A stretch of DNA of 64,000 nucleotides from Limnoperna fortunei (Eukaryota > Mollusca > Bivalvia > Mytilida > Modiolidae): positions 38,048,067 through 38,112,066 of the forward strand of contig OX104120.1 of NCBI GenBank assembly GCA_944474755.1, read 5' to 3'. The position numbers and the translations under genes were made by a program. Numbering within the stretch: the first letter of the stretch is position 1; each line of letters begins with the position of its first letter. The notes beneath the pieces are model-generated. The model saw only the letters and a list, made by a program, of their open reading frames with translations. It made no database searches and was not told where the DNA came from. Shown piece after piece: positions 12,311-24,643 of this stretch.

Positions 12311-13199
12311 GGATAAAGCAATACAATCTCCACGCAAAGGATTCTGGGTATCCTACGTCAACCACAATCACCTCTGACATACCATTGGTTGACATTGTGA
12401 GAGATATCTCTCATGACGGATAAGCTTCTCGTACAAACATAGTAATTTCAATATAAAAATGTATCAAAAGTGTTTAAAAAGATTATATAAAAATAAATAA
12501 TATCTCGTGTATTATTTTACAAACATCGTTCTTTGTTTACCAACGTCACGGGCAGACGACAAATGTAGTCCCGCAGTAAATGGAGGATGACGTGTGGCAG
12601 AGGTTATATCTGTGAACCAGTTATGCTCTCTGTGACGGAGAGTGAAAGCAATATACCTAATATCAGGCTTCCACATAGTTTTGCTTATCAACATGAAAAT
12701 ACGACCATATATTGTTGTAAGATTTATGCCCCTTGAACTTAAAAAATTATGAAACAACCCGTAAGCGTTTCTCTTCAGAAACAACTGACGATAATTTTAT
12801 GGAACTTCATAGGTATGTTGGTGTTGGGGTATGTGAGCATGCTCACTAAGGTTCTTTAATTTAAAATAGAAAGGTTGGAAAGATGTTAAAAAAGCTTGTT
12901 TGAACTAAAGTTTGAGACATTTTAATTCTAAATTTCTGTTTGTAATGCCAATCAAAAATTTAAAATGGTAGCAAACAGCATGACTTAACTAAGATAAGAA
13001 CTTATGGGAAAATGTTTATATCCCTTCTTCAAAGAAATTGCAAAGCCAATTGAAGCCATACTTATTAGATTATCGGGTAATCCTCTACACATGTCAAATT
13101 TTAAAGACAGGTGAATGTGCCTCTTTTGATTTTAGGACCCCGCCATGAAAAGCGCTGTTGATCTATAGTGATCAGTGATCAATATGTCTGTCAGTCCTT

Positions 13200-13620
13200 A
13201 CGTAGCAAATCGTGTCCAGCTATACCTTTTTTTCTCACTTGAGGTAGGCTTTTGATATTTGTGGGTAGATCATTTCAAGGTGATGTGTTGCAAACCATGG
13301 TTGGTGACCTCAAAGACATATCATTGCTTTCTGAATGACAAAGTCGTGTCTGTGCTATAACTTTTTTCCATTTTGGGTAGGCTTTTAATATTTGGCATTA
13401 AGATCATTTCAAGGAAACATGTCGTGTTCATGGTTGGTGACCCTGATCTAGAACTTTGACCTCAATGTCAAATTATTGCTTTCTGAATCCATGTCTGGGC
13501 TTTAACTATTTTTTCTCATTTGAGGTAGGTTTATGGGTAGATCATTTCAAGGTGAGATGTCATATAATGGTTGTGACGTTTAACCTTGACCTTGAACATT
13601 GACCTCACAGTCACACAATG
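13200..13620 (+). repeat. Degenerate tandem repeat, about three units of 137-145 bp
   Basis: The block ending TGAGGTAGGCTTTT or similar recurs near 13240, 13375 and 13520. Each is followed by GATCATTTCAAGG, a variable part, then GTTGGTGACC or similar and CTTTCTGAAT. The period is about 140 bp. Non-coding. Confidence 0.7.
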
Positions 13621-13749
13621 CAATCAGAATGACAAGTTCATATACGGACATATGTTCTTTCAATTTTCCAATCACAATGCATTTAAAGCGGGTCCTAAAG
13701 AAATGGATACCATCTCCCTGATATTGAGCTTGACTGTATCAATAGTTAT

Positions 13750-14327
13750 TGCTACAATAATGTAGCTCTGTGATGATTTTCGACTGAGCTACAAAGAGGT
13801 TCCATTACTAGAAATGGAATGAACACACCATTGGGTTTTATAAACATTATTAAACCGCTTTAATGGTCAAATAAATAATTTGTTCCATTCTCCGACATTT
13901 CTACAATGCCTAATTAATTTATTTGAAAACTTTATTAATAATCATGCCTATGTTGACAAAAAGACCTAAGTGTAATAATGTAATGTTGAGTCAATGACAG
14001 TAAGGGAATAACATAACAAAAATATGTCAAATAAATTCAGAATGCATATTTTTACCTGAATCCATACAGAAATTATACACGTCAACGTTTAATTTTTTCG
14101 TCACCAATAACTTGATTAGGAAGAAAGTTTTCAAACTAATGAATTAGGTGTTAATATCAAGTAAGTATCGTAATCATGATAAAGTATATGTATTTAAAAA
14201 CCACGAAACCAGTTAACATATATATAGTATATAACCCACGTGTTTGAATTATTCCTGGGCTGATTCACTACGAGTAATGGGACGGGTTTGTAGCCCGAGA
14301 TCATAAATTATCTTTATTGTAGCTACG
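13750..14327. mobile_element. MITE, TAGCTACA family, degenerate copy
   Basis: The left end AGCTACAATAATGTAGCTC, then GAGCTACAAAGAGGTTCCATTA, mirrors the right end CACTACGAGTAATGGGACGG and TATTGTAGCTAC. The same inverted ends bound 42863-43339, so this is a second, older copy of that element, inside MARS1 intron 5. Confidence 0.75.
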
Positions 14328-15692
14328 GAAATTGGTATGAGAAAACTAGGCAACACAGGCAAAATGAATTCCATTGTATTAGTATGATATAAATTGGTAT
14401 GCTTCATGTAATTTTTAGCTGAATTGAGCCTTACTTTAATATCTCATACAATTTTTCATGAAATTTGAATCATATTTTGTTATTTTCCCTTAATGGCCTA
14501 ATTCATAAGTTTTCAGAATTTTGAACTAGCAGATGAGGTGTACATAATAAATTTTCATTTGAATTTTATACATTCAAATTGAATTTGAATTATTTATCAC
14601 ATGAGATTCACATTCAATTCAATTCAACTGACATGACAGTTAAATTCAGAGCAAATTATTGTAAAAACAATGTTACAGAAATAAAATTTTGTGTACAGTA
14701 GCCCCCTTCGTATTTGATCACCCTATCTGTATCACAAGAGTGGCCTTATAATGTGGCTGATTTTTCTTTAGAGGGTACTATTGAGAATCGCAACCAATTA
14801 CTAGTACTTAATAATCGTGTACAACATACCTTTTTCATGGCAGCTTTGTCAGTTGATTGGAAGTAAAATGTGAGATATGATCAAGAACCACACAGGAATT
14901 TTTTATTACAGAATATGAATAAACCTTTATGAAAAATTTAACATAATCATGATAATAGTATTTCTCTTTCCGTAACAGTGAACTCTATTATTTCTGTTTC
15001 GTTTCCAGCGATGTTTTATCACTTTCAATGTGTGTCCAGATTCCATTTTGAAATAAGTTAAGATACCGTGAAGTTTGCAAAAGGCTAGTGTTTCAGGTTA
15101 CAGACATCGACAATCTTTGACAATATGTTGATGTATGTTGGGACCATTCTCCCCTTGTTGAATACTTTACAATAAACCATATGTATGTCTTGCTGACATC
15201 GAACTGATCTACAATATCATACTGACTTTTCATCTTTTCGTTTAACCTTACCACCTTTATTTTTATTCCAGCATTTAAACCCTTTTTAAAAATGAAATCA
15301 AAATTGTGTTACCAGTTGTGGGGCTGATTTCAAACTGGTTTAAAAAGTACAAATATAGATCAATTTGAGACTTTTAAAATCAACATGCAGTCAGTACAAA
15401 TGGTCATTTTTGGGGGGGAATTTAATCTTGTTTTCGTCAAAAATATATGTTTGCCAGTCATGCTTGGGGAGGGGGAGATGGTCATTTATTTGTGACATAT
15501 TTTAACGTTGGAAAGATTTAATGCGTGAGAATTTGTTTAAGTGTGTGGTCACTTGTGAGGGGCATTAGAGGGGACTATTTGTATCCTTAGTGTAAATGAC
15601 ATCTAGCACTAGTTACAATGTGTAGATCTGAAAGCAATATTAATACAGCAGTTGATACAGTTGTTGTTTCATGTACTTAACATCTGTTTCAG

Positions 15693-15772
15693 GACAGCAA
15701 TTTTAGTTGGGATGACTTCTACTTGAAAGTAAACAGTGAACTCTTTAATAACCTTGGGAACTTCATCAACAG
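15693..15772 (+). CDS. MARS1: MARS1 window exon 6: start of the helical domain
   Basis: The acceptor CTGTTTCAG ends at 15692 and the donor ACAG|GTATTA follows 15772. It begins in phase 0 and ends with two bases (AG) of an Arg codon. Translation is [20 protein letters not shown] followed by LGNFINR. NSEL.NNLGNF.NR is the signature helix of the anticodon-binding domain of class Ia synthetases (MetRS group). It joins exon 5 at YFRPESK and exon 7 at SLAVVSNNF. Confidence 0.94.
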
Positions 15773-16897
15773 GTATTATTATTATAGGAGTGGGTTTCTG
15801 ATGGTTAATGCTTAGTGATCAGTATGTAAGTTATATTATAGTAAGAACTTCTCATCAGTTTCTAGTTGGTTTCAACAACTTTAAACATTGTTTTATTGGA
15901 TTTATTGCAATATTGGAATTATATGACTGAGCTCTGTCAGCACAAATTCATCTTTTTTCACTTTACAAATTTATGCAATAGAGTGCATCCATGGAAACCT
16001 TCAATATTTTTAGTCTATATTTATTTCTGTTTCAATACTAAATGCATTTGCTTACAAGAAATGTTTTTTTTTTCAAAACAAATTTTTATTTTTAATTTCC
16101 CATTGATGCTAGAAGTGCGTTTGTTTTCAGCAAAACACAAGGTTTATCAATTGTTCATTTATGTGCATGTCCGTGCACCTTTTGAGTCTGGAGAAATGTA
16201 CTGGACAAGCAAAGACTTTGATATTTTGGGCAGATCTGTGTTCACTGGTAACAACGGAAGCTAGAATCCGCAATGGAACTTAGAGAGACCAAGACATGCC
16301 CAATATGATCACAAATATTAAATATTCACCACTCTGGAGTTCATTTCACAAAAGTCGTAAGTGTAAAATTTATCGTAAGTGTTGGCAGATCAAATGGAAA
16401 TCAATTGTGACGTCAGCACTTACGAGGTATTTTACACTTGCGACTTTTTGTGAAAAACACTAATGGCTTTTTCAAAGAATTGATTCCAAAAATGTATCCG
16501 ATTCATGAACTGACCCGTCTGATATGTAAAGAAGGCCCTATTTACAGCATTAAATTCAAATCTATGTGGTACCACAGGATAAAATTCCCAAAAATATGAG
16601 CCCATGTGAGCTGACGTGTTCCGTCTTCATCTTGCCCTATAGCGTCAAATGAGTGGAAAGTTGTCAGTTGTTTAAAACACGTAAAGGACCATATATCTTG
16701 TTGCCTGTTACAATAATTTCTGGACTAGTACAGAATAGAACAAAAAGTCGGGATGTCAACTGCATGGAATTTGATAAAAATGTAATCCTGATTGACTGTT
16801 TACCTGTCTTATGTGGTTATTTGTTTTGTCCTCGTTGAGTCTGCTAAATAAAAGTTTGGCTGTAGAATCTGATAATTCGTATTTTTCAATTTTATAG
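15773..16897 (+). other. MARS1 intron 6 with a small fold-back element
   Basis: An open frame runs at 15866-16264, but its composition is intron-like and phase-continuous coding is already supplied by the flanking exons. An inverted repeat at 16337-16460 is listed separately. Confidence 0.6.
16337..16460. mobile_element. Short fold-back MITE
   Basis: The left arm TTCATTTCACAAAAGTCGTA plus AGTGTAAAATT pairs with the right arm ATTTTACACTTGCGAC plus TTTTTGTGAAAA. An inner pair, CGTAAGTG and CACTTACG, extends the stem. About 124 bp in all, a typical hairpin MITE. Target duplication not resolved. Confidence 0.7.
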
Positions 16898-17029
16898 AAG
16901 TCTAGCGGTTGTCAGCAACAATTTTGATGGCGTTATACAGAATATGAATTTGAATGATGATGATACAGAGTTATTGGCCTTGATTAACAGATTGCTACAT
17001 GCATACATTAATAACATGGAACAGGCAGG
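16898..17029 (+). CDS. MARS1: MARS1 window exon 7: anticodon-binding domain
   Basis: The acceptor AATTTTATAG ends at 16897 and the donor GCAGG|GTATGG follows 17029. One base completes Arg from exon 6, and the exon ends with GG of a Gly codon. Translation SLAVVSNNFDGVIQNMNLND is followed by DDTELLALINRLLHAYINNM. The region is less conserved in the family than the catalytic core, which fits the weaker similarity. Length and phase match the neighbouring exons exactly. Confidence 0.9.
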
Positions 17030-17526
17030 GTATGGTAAATTGAAGGCTGTGTTTGCGAGTGTTTGAATGCATATTTTATTTGTCCTTTAATATCTAGAGA
17101 AATGTTTATATTAGGCTTGTATATTTTTAACCACAGACTAACCAAAATATGTTTGCTTTCAAAGACACTTGAAGCATCTCCTTCTGTCACACAAAACACG
17201 TGTTGTCTGTTGTTCAATCAGAGACAACATGTTTGTATAATAGTGAATTAACTTGCATGCAATTCAACATATTTGCAGCAGCTTTTTGTAAATTTAAATC
17301 TGGCATTATATGCATTGACATTGTAACCACATAAGATTGTTGACAGGAGCTGAATTGCTTTGATTTCATGCGGAGAGCAAAAAAAAAACACGTTATCCTG
17401 GTTTACAGGGCATGACAATATGTATCATGTACAGAGATACTTTAATTTTTTTCATGGCAGTTCAGTATAAATTAAAAGTGCAAAACTGCCAATACTTTTA
17501 TTTATTATATGATAATACAAATAATG

Positions 17527-17811
17527 CTAATCGAAAATAAAAACATTTGTATAAAAGCACGCATAGGCTATAAAAATGACCTTGAAAAAAAACTTATTTT
17601 CATTTACAGTCTGGCATTGGTTTAGTGGTGTTTGTAATTTATCTGTAAATACATGTAGTTCATTTTCACTTGATGTGCTGCATTTTATCACCGAATGAAT
17701 TGGTTCTTTGTGAAAATTTAAGTGATCAATAAAGTCAGTAATATCGTACTGGCATTTATTATCAAATGTATCTGGTCTCAGGGTAAATTTGAGTGATAAG
17801 GCATTTATCAC
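17527..17811 (-). CDS. Unidentified open frame in MARS1 intron 7, possibly a retroposed fragment
   Basis: On the minus strand an open frame of 94 codons reads MINALSLKFTLRPDTFDNK and onward with an even, protein-like composition, and a few in-frame residues extend it upstream to about 17860. Just upstream on this strand (about 17841-17862) lies a sequence like the end of the retrozyme at 47609 (GTCATCAAAGATACCAA). I do not recognise the product. It may be a transposon-borne fragment or chance. Confidence 0.25.
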   Translation of the reverse strand: MINALSLKFTLRPDTFDNKCQYDITDFIDHLNFHKEPIHSVIKCSTSSENELHVFTDKLQTPLNQCQTVNENKFFFKVIFIAYACFYTNVFIFD

Positions 17812-18060
17812 AGAATTTATCTGGTCATTAGAAAAAACTATATGTCATCAAAGATACCAAGATAAATTACCGACAAAAGGAATATAGGACATTTTGTTTT
17901 CGATACAGAATTGTTTTTGATCACAGCTTTATGTATCATTTTCTCCCAACAGGGTCACCTGTTACTTGCTATGATAAAGTCACCATAAACAAATGTCCAA
18001 TATTCCATATGTTTCAAATATTTGCCTTTTCCTATAAATATTACTTGTATTTTATTGTAG

Positions 18061-18165
18061 ACTGCGTGACAGTATCAGAAACATCATGAGTATATCACGT
18101 TTCGGAAACCAGTTTATGCAGGTCAACAAACCTTGGATGCTAGTCCAGGGCAATGAAGCAGATAT
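18061..18165 (+). CDS. MARS1: MARS1 window exon 8: anticodon-binding domain
   Basis: The acceptor TTTTATTGTAG ends at 18060 and the donor GATAT|GTAAGT follows 18165. It begins with the last base of a Gly codon and ends with two bases (AT) of Ile. Translation LRDSIRNIMSISRFGNQFMQ then VNKPWMLVQGNEAD. The block R.GNQ(Y/F).Q...PW is the conserved anticodon-recognition helix of MetRS. The donor is a consensus GTAAGT. Confidence 0.95.
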
Positions 18166-18827
18166 GTAAGTAAAATTTAGTATAACTTCAATACATAAAT
18201 GTCAGATGGTTAGTGACCGAGAGTTTATATGGTCAAATGATTTGAAACTTGCTTGAAGTTTCAAGTGTTTTATGTCTCAACCCAACACCCCCCAGTTCCC
18301 CCCCCCCCAGCTGGGGTATGTAATGTTATAATTCTAACAAAATTTTCAGATTAACACACTAAACAAAGCACGTTAACAGCGATGGAAGCAGTGCCCCTAA
18401 TTTACAATGGTAAATTATAAAATTGTGCCTAGCTTAGAAAATTAATCTAATTTTGTTGTTTGTTTGAATGGGGTTTAGCAGATGTTTAGCTTCCAGTGCT
18501 TACAGTTTTACTAGGAAGTGGTTGTGGAAGTTGAAGTATACAGTCAGAAACCTGACTTTTGCAAATAAACCTTTAAATTAATGTTGGAGTCAGCTTAATA
18601 TATTTCATTAGTAGTTTAACTATGATACATTATTAGCAATTATAATTGTTACGCTTTATGTATATGTATAGAGGGTAAAACAGTTAGTACAAACCAATCT
18701 TCAATGACATTCATTTATTATACATTTAATTTAATTTGGATTGTGTCATAGTCAGTTATAACGGATTTTTATTTAAAAAAGTATATAGACCATATACAAC
18801 ATAACAAGCAGATATAGGTATTGTACG

Positions 18828-19040
18828 CTAACGTGCGATGGTCACGCTAGAGTGCGTCAGTTGACACAAAAGTGCTATGTTGGTTACGCTAAAGTGCGCT
18901 GGTTCACGCCAAAATGTGACAGCCTAGATGCGCTGAAGTGTGATAGTGATAGTCACGGTGGTGCTGGTACACCTCTACGGCACGCTAACGTTCGATGGCG
19001 TAATATGCTAAAGTGTTATGGTCACATTCGCTATGAAGTC
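18828..19040 (+). repeat. Degenerate short tandem repeat, unit near ACGCTAAAGTGCGATGGTC
   Basis: Variants of an ACGCTAA(A)GTGCGATGGTC word recur about nine times with changing spacers (for example CTAACGTGCGATGGTCACG, ACGCTAAAGTGCGCTGG). An open frame across it is a by-product of the repeat. Confidence 0.7.
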
Positions 19041-20853
19041 CAATGGTTTTATGATCATAGTATAAATTAAGCGATTGATATTGAGAGTTCTTTGTGCCTA
19101 GAAATATGTTAGACTGCATACATTTTGAACCTATGAGTATGGCTTTTGACCATTGGTAGTGTTATCTGGTCAACAAGTATCCAACACGATCTAAATGACT
19201 TGCTAGGGTTCTGTGTCATGAGCTATTTTCTGTTTATGGCCATCATTCTCCATCGGAGAACTAGCGAGTAATATCATTTGGATTATGTGACGTGTATTAT
19301 ATTCTGACTTTAATTTATATAATTTGAGTTAAATCAACGAATTATTCTAAACAAACGGCAATTGGAGATGATGATCATGATTTGAAAACAAAGTAAAGAA
19401 CAATGCTGGTAAGCTCATCTATTAAAACAAATTTTCCTTGATTCATCTCGCTCATGTAATATTTGATTAGGAGTCATGGTAAGTTGTTCTCCTTTAACAT
19501 CGAAAAATAATATATTTAGTTAAATTTCTAACTAAATTTGCCATAATAATTTAAAGAGTCTGTCAAATCTTTTATTACATAACAACTAAACTTTTACTGA
19601 CAATAAAGAATGTGAAATATCCAAATCGGATATCAAATTTGATATAAGTCAGCATTCTGGATAAAATTGAAATAAAAGAATGATTTAAATAAATGTCTCC
19701 TACAAGTTATCAATAGTCAAGTACTTTTAAAGGCTCAAACAGACAATATTATCTTAAGTTAAAAATTTCTATGATGAACATCATGATAGTTCATCTCCAA
19801 ACGGTTCATGCGAAACATTAAATTCGATTTGGAGGTTACTCTGATTTTTTTTGTAATTAACCTTTGCATTCATTTATAGTAGATAATATAGTGCACGTCA
19901 AACGCAATAAAAATATTGCAGTGAAATTCACGTGTTTTATCCGAGTTAGAATGTATTGTAAACCCCAATATCATCGGCCAGTCTGGTTTTAAGTGATATT
20001 AATTGTTTATGCTCTGATACGAAGTGAAGACATTCGTTTTTGTTCCTTGATAACCCAATCAAATTACAAAATATCTCAATTAGAAATTTGTGCAACCTGT
20101 GTATCAGAATTAAAACATATTCTTGTTTTCAACTATACTATTTTGTCTTTTCAATTGTATTATTGTACTATTTTATGTTTAACCTACATTTAGATTTTCA
20201 ACGTTTATCTCTTTTTTAGTTTTTGTTTGGATGTTTCTGTTAATTTTATCATTTGTTTCTTATTTATTTCGTTTATTATGGCTTTGCGTTTTTATTTGTA
20301 CAGACTCTGAGCTATTTTATTAATTTCTATGTACAGTGAATGATATTATATATGCATGTATTGTCCCATCAATATATTCCTGGTTACAAAATAAAGAAGG
20401 AAGCCAATTTATTAATTACACTATCACTTTAAGTTCACACAATATTTGGTGCATCAGGTATTTAGATAGTTGGAAAATATTCTTGTTTAGATAGTCTTCA
20501 ACTATATAAACGCGACCCTTACTGTGATCCATTTCAATACCAAGTATCTCCGATACCCAGATAGGACAAGTTTGTTCCTGTGGAAAATTCTGAATTGGGT
20601 TTAAAGTCCACTATACATCCAACTCCAGAATGGAAATAAGTAAGTGGCGAACATGAACTTTCTGGAAACAATTCCACTAGTTAAATTGTGTATCCCAAGG
20701 ACAATCCATTTATATTACAAATAAAATTGTAATCTTACATGGGTCATTTTCTATATATCCATTTGTAACCTGACATTTTGGATAATAAGCTGGTAATTAA
20801 TAGGTTTTCTTGTCCTATGCGTTTATATAAGGTCTACAGAGCAAGGCGAACAT

Positions 20854-21075
20854 TTAACACACCGCATGCACAGCAACCAGTATTTCCCCATCTACAGGAA
20901 AGAAAGACTTCCTCAAGGCCTCATGGATAGCGTCAGATGTTTTATGGTCTAACCTGTGGTTCTTATCTATCTGAGCAATCATTTTGTCTTTTCCTGTGTT
21001 AAATAACTGTTTGGCCTCGACATCGCCTAGGGCTAATATAGCTATCCTCGACCCAATACAGCTACCCGTGGACAT
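20854..21075 (-). CDS. Small intact open frame antisense in MARS1 intron 8, unknown product
   Basis: 73 codons with an ATG, an in-frame stop shortly upstream of it, and a TAA stop. It starts MSTGSCIGSRIAILALGDVE and ends with GEILVAVHAVC. Composition is balanced (many K, D, H, A; no simple-sequence bias), unlike most chance frames in this AT-rich window, so it may be a small intronless gene or a retroposed exon. No signal peptide or transmembrane segment is evident. I do not recognise the family. Just downstream (20400-20640) two minus-strand frames also look weakly protein-like, which could mean a larger decayed coding insert. Confidence 0.35.
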   Translation of the reverse strand: MSTGSCIGSRIAILALGDVEAKQLFNTGKDKMIAQIDKNHRLDHKTSDAIHEALRKSFFPVDGEILVAVHAVC

Positions 21076-23440
21076 AATACAGGTTCAATATGAAAACACC
21101 AATTTAATAACACTACAAGAAAACTTTTGATGCAAAGCATCAGTTCGCTGCCGATATATTATACATTCTGCACGCATTTGTCAAAGTGATTTCTACAAAC
21201 AAGGCATTTGAACTTATTCCCCATAGTTTCTATGTAAAGATAAGCCCTGCTGTTGCTAGTTTCAATTGCCATTTTCTAAATTTGTGCACATATAATATTA
21301 TATATCATATAATAAATCATAAATATACTTGAATTAAAACTAATATTCATGTGGTTCAATTAAATTATTGACATAAAATTTATTTAATCTTACAAATATC
21401 GGCATACTCCGGAATTGTCTACACAAAATAGCCTTTTATTCTGGTTTCCGAAAAGCTACGCTCGTCGATAGAGCTAACAACGAAAGACTTAGTACCAGGA
21501 TAAAAATGGTCTCCCTATATTATTAACTTCCGTAAATTGAATACTAAAAAAGTTATTATTACATGAAACTTTGATATCACAAAAGCAATTTTGAAGTCGA
21601 ACCTCATACACCATTTTATTTTTCACTCAAGTTAAATGATTAACATTCTTGTAACAACATTCTGTTCATTTATGGTAACTAAATGTACTAAAAATATGTT
21701 CTCCTTTATCCATCGTTAGCAATGAAAGTGAATGGGTGGCGATAATAATATATAATTCGTCTAACGAAATAGTCAACAATTGCTCGTACGGGATGTTGGA
21801 TGTTGGATCGTTACTTTAGATAATGATACTGTACAGACTAAAATAGTAATATATTCGTTTGAAATGTTGTACAACAACATCTAGATAAATAACTAGTTTT
21901 ACAGATGCGTTTAACTTATATATATATATATATAAATGGTCTAAAGAAAGGTACCAACCAGTACAATTATTTAGTATCAGATCGACAAACATGACGATAC
22001 AGAATAAACAAAAAATAATATACAAGTCTAGAGGATTATGCAACGATACAAATGACGATGTTTTGTCAAAACTATAGACAAAGACTGACCAACGAATGGC
22101 CTTAGTCATTGAGTGTCAATTTAAATAAATGACGTAAACAAGTTATAAAATATTGATCTTGAACCTTCTCACTTTAAATGAACTAAAACTTCTATACATT
22201 GCCCCAACCATCCCCTACCTGGGGACGAGTTGTCACTTGGCTTTACTCAAATATTCCAACAAAATTTTATGAAAATTACCAAGTTGACAAATTAATTATG
22301 CCCGACTATGTCCAGGGTCTAAACTCCTCGACCAAATCCGCTATATAAAAATTTAGCTTCATTAACCAGGGTGAATCGTAGACATGGACATAGTACATGT
22401 GTACTAGCATGTGACGAATTCCGCAGAGGGTAAGCAAAAATGTGACAGTGTGCTTTTTCCTAGACATGACAATGAGTAAATCGATCGGTGTCTAATAAGA
22501 GGCAGGCACTGCTTACTCGTACGGAGCTCCTAAGTGCACCCATCATTTTTATTGGGATCGGTTTATTCAATTTCTGTTTTGTGTTTCGCTGTATGTGGTT
22601 GTGTATATCCGGATTTGTAATTGTCCCTTGACTTTCGGCTCTTGTGTTTCGGTCGGTTTCCTTTGCTATTGTTCATACTAAATTACTCTAGGCCATAATG
22701 GTAACAGATGTGTGTTTTCAGTATTAACAGGTTCCAGCCAGGTGACCAGTATATGTTTTAGTCCGTCTCTCTTGAGAATTAAAGGTTTAGGTATTATTAG
22801 TATTATTGGTGTCATATAGATTACTCAATCTTGTAAATAATTAAAGATTTAGTAATCCAGACAGGTGTTTGCTGGCCTTGCTAGATAATGGCATGAATGT
22901 CGTTCAATTTGCTAACTACCAATCTGATAGTAAGTGACCACTCCAATTCAGATACAATGTATGGGGGATATACACAAGTACAAAGTCTTATAAAACCTGC
23001 TATCATATACTTTTGTATTATTGTTGCACAAATCTGTATTTATATTTATATATTTTGTAGTTTCGACATATTTGGAACAGTGTATTTGACAACGTGATCC
23101 AAGTACTAAAATTAATCGGGTTTTTCAAATGATATTATTTTTCTACTCATGATGCACATTTTAAAGTAAAAACTGTAATCGTGGGATTTATTCTGTAAGA
23201 ATCACAATTGAGTTCCATTTACTTCCAATGTGAGGTTAATATGTTCATTTATGGCTTCCTTTACTTGATATATGGTAAGACCAAACAGTCTTTTATGTTA
23301 AACAGCTAATGAAACATTTATAAATCTAAATTATGAAATTTGTTTTTATGACCCTGCGACGACATGTCGGGGGCATTAAGTTTTACTCATGTCCGTCCGT
23401 CCTTCTGTCCGTCTGTCCGTCCGTCCGTCTGTACGTCCGG

Positions 23441-23915
23441 ACAAATTTCCGTCAAGCTTTTCTCAGAAACTGTTCATGAGAAAAATTTGAAATTTAGCAG
23501 GGTGGTTCAGTATCACAAGTTGTACGTCCTAAGCGACTTTCAGACCTGTCGAACAACTACTTCCTGTTTGCGACTGGGTCGATATGAAAATGTGTTACCA
23601 CTAGTATGAAAATTTCCGTCAAGCTTTTCTCAGACACCGTACATGAGAACAATTTGAAATTTGGCAGGGTGGTTCAGTATCACAAGTTGTACGTCCTAAG
23701 CGACTTTCAGACATGTCCGACAACTACTTCCTGTTTGCGACTTGGCCGATATGAAAATGTGTTAACACGAGTATGAAAATTTCCGTCAAGCTTTTCTCAG
23801 AAACTGTACACGAGAACAATTTGAAATTTGGCAGGGTGGTTCAGTATCACAAGTTGTACGTTCTAAGCGACTTTTAGACCTGTCGGACAACTACTTCCTG
23901 TTTGGGACTTCATTT
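23441..23915 (+). repeat. Three tandem units of 167 bp
   Basis: The block CCGTCAAGCTTTTCTCAGA recurs with exactly 167-bp spacing (GTCAAGC at 23451, 23618 and 23785), each followed by GGCAGGGTGGTTCAGTATCA-like and ACAACTACTTCCTGTTTG blocks. The third unit is truncated. It is preceded by a GTCCGTCC-rich run at 23391-23438. Confidence 0.9.
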
Positions 23916-24039
23916 AGCGGGGGCTAATCTTACTGATGCGATCTCTACTTAACACTATAAATTTAGCTGCTGGATGCAGGTCTTCTAGCTGTAAAACTAA
24001 TGTTACCCCTGGTTTTATAGATAATAAGTTAAAAAAAAG

Positions 24040-24300
24040 AGAAGCAATTTTTATAGCCCCGCTTCGAAGAAGAGGATTTATACTGTTTTAACCTTGTCCG
24101 TCCGTCCGTAACAAACATTTCTGTCGCAGTTTTCTAAGCAACTATATGATGCAAAAACCTGATATTTGGCATATTTCTTTATCCTATAGTATCATATGTA
24201 GAATAGCCATTTAAAGCTACTTATCATCTACTTCATGTTTACCGAAAAGTTTTGAGAAAGCGGGGGTATCACTTAAGTGAGCATCAACTCGCAGATTTTC
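24040..24300 (-). repeat. Dispersed repeat R1, copy 3 (reverse)
   Basis: Shares reverse-complement blocks with 2827-3090: CCCCGCTTCGAAGAA, TGTTTTAACCTTGTCCGTCC, TATCCTATAGTA, GGGGTATCAC. Confidence 0.7.
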
Positions 24301-24459
24301 TTGTTGTTAAAAATGTTCCAAAATTGTATTTTAATGTATAGAACACTAGTTTTATAATTTATGATTACCTGCCCTTCTCCCAATTCTGGAAAAAAATATG
24401 TCTTTCAGTTACATTGCAATACATTATAATTCTGTGTACACAATCACTGTACATTACAG

Positions 24460-24643
24460 ATCTAGGGCAGGAACTGTGGTCAGTTTAGCAGTAAATATTG
24501 CCAACTTGCTTTCGGTCTTACTCCAGCCATATATGCCCGACACCAGTCAGAACATCCAAGCACAACTTAAAACCCCACCAGAATCTAATATTTTGTACAG
24601 AGAATTTGTTTGCCATCTTCCACCAGGACATAAAATAGGAGTG
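24460..24643 (+). CDS. MARS1: MARS1 window exon 9: end of the anticodon-binding domain
   Basis: The acceptor TACATTACAG ends at 24459 and the donor GTG|GTAAGT follows 24643. The first base completes Ile from exon 8, and the exon ends in phase 0. Translation [20 protein letters not shown] then [16 protein letters not shown] and [17 protein letters not shown]....LS.LL.PYMP is the strongly conserved last helical segment of MetRS. The last 23 bases of the exon and the donor are the first unit of a tandem array that runs into the intron (see 24621-24934). Confidence 0.95.

Larger units (their letters stand above)
11943..15692 (+). other. MARS1 intron 5, 3.75 kb, repeat-filled
   Basis: Contains R1 copy 2 (12170-12310), a degenerate tandem array (13200-13620) and a MITE (13750-14327), each listed separately. 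The remainder is AT-rich and shows nothing recognisable. G-rich patches at 15411-15419 and 15468-15477 are noted without interpretation. Confidence 0.6.
18166..24459 (+). other. MARS1 intron 8, 6.3 kb
   Basis: The largest intron in the window. It holds a C-run (18299-18308), tandem array 18828-19040, an intact minus-strand frame 20854-21075, a short (TA)n at 21918-21935, a 167-bp tandem array 23441-23915 and R1 copy 3 at 24040-24300. Minus-strand sequence at about 20400-20640 looks weakly protein-like in two frames but could not be assigned. 19041-20400 and 21080-23340 show nothing else recognisable. Confidence 0.6.

Noticed and set aside
15866..16264. 132-codon open frame in MARS1 intron 6
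   Set aside because: Composition is intron-like (F, I, Y, C rich) and exons 6 and 7 already join in phase without it.
18852..19070. Open frame with CDS-like periodicity
   Set aside because: By-product of the ACGCTAAAGTGCGATGGTC repeat array.
20400..20640. Minus-strand coding-like text (LGIEMDHSKGRVYIVEDYL and a second frame)
   Set aside because: Two frames look equally protein-like, both are interrupted, and no family could be named; kept only as a remark.
23364..23609. 81-codon open frame
   Set aside because: Overlaps the GTCCGTCC run and the first 167-bp tandem unit; no protein-like motif.
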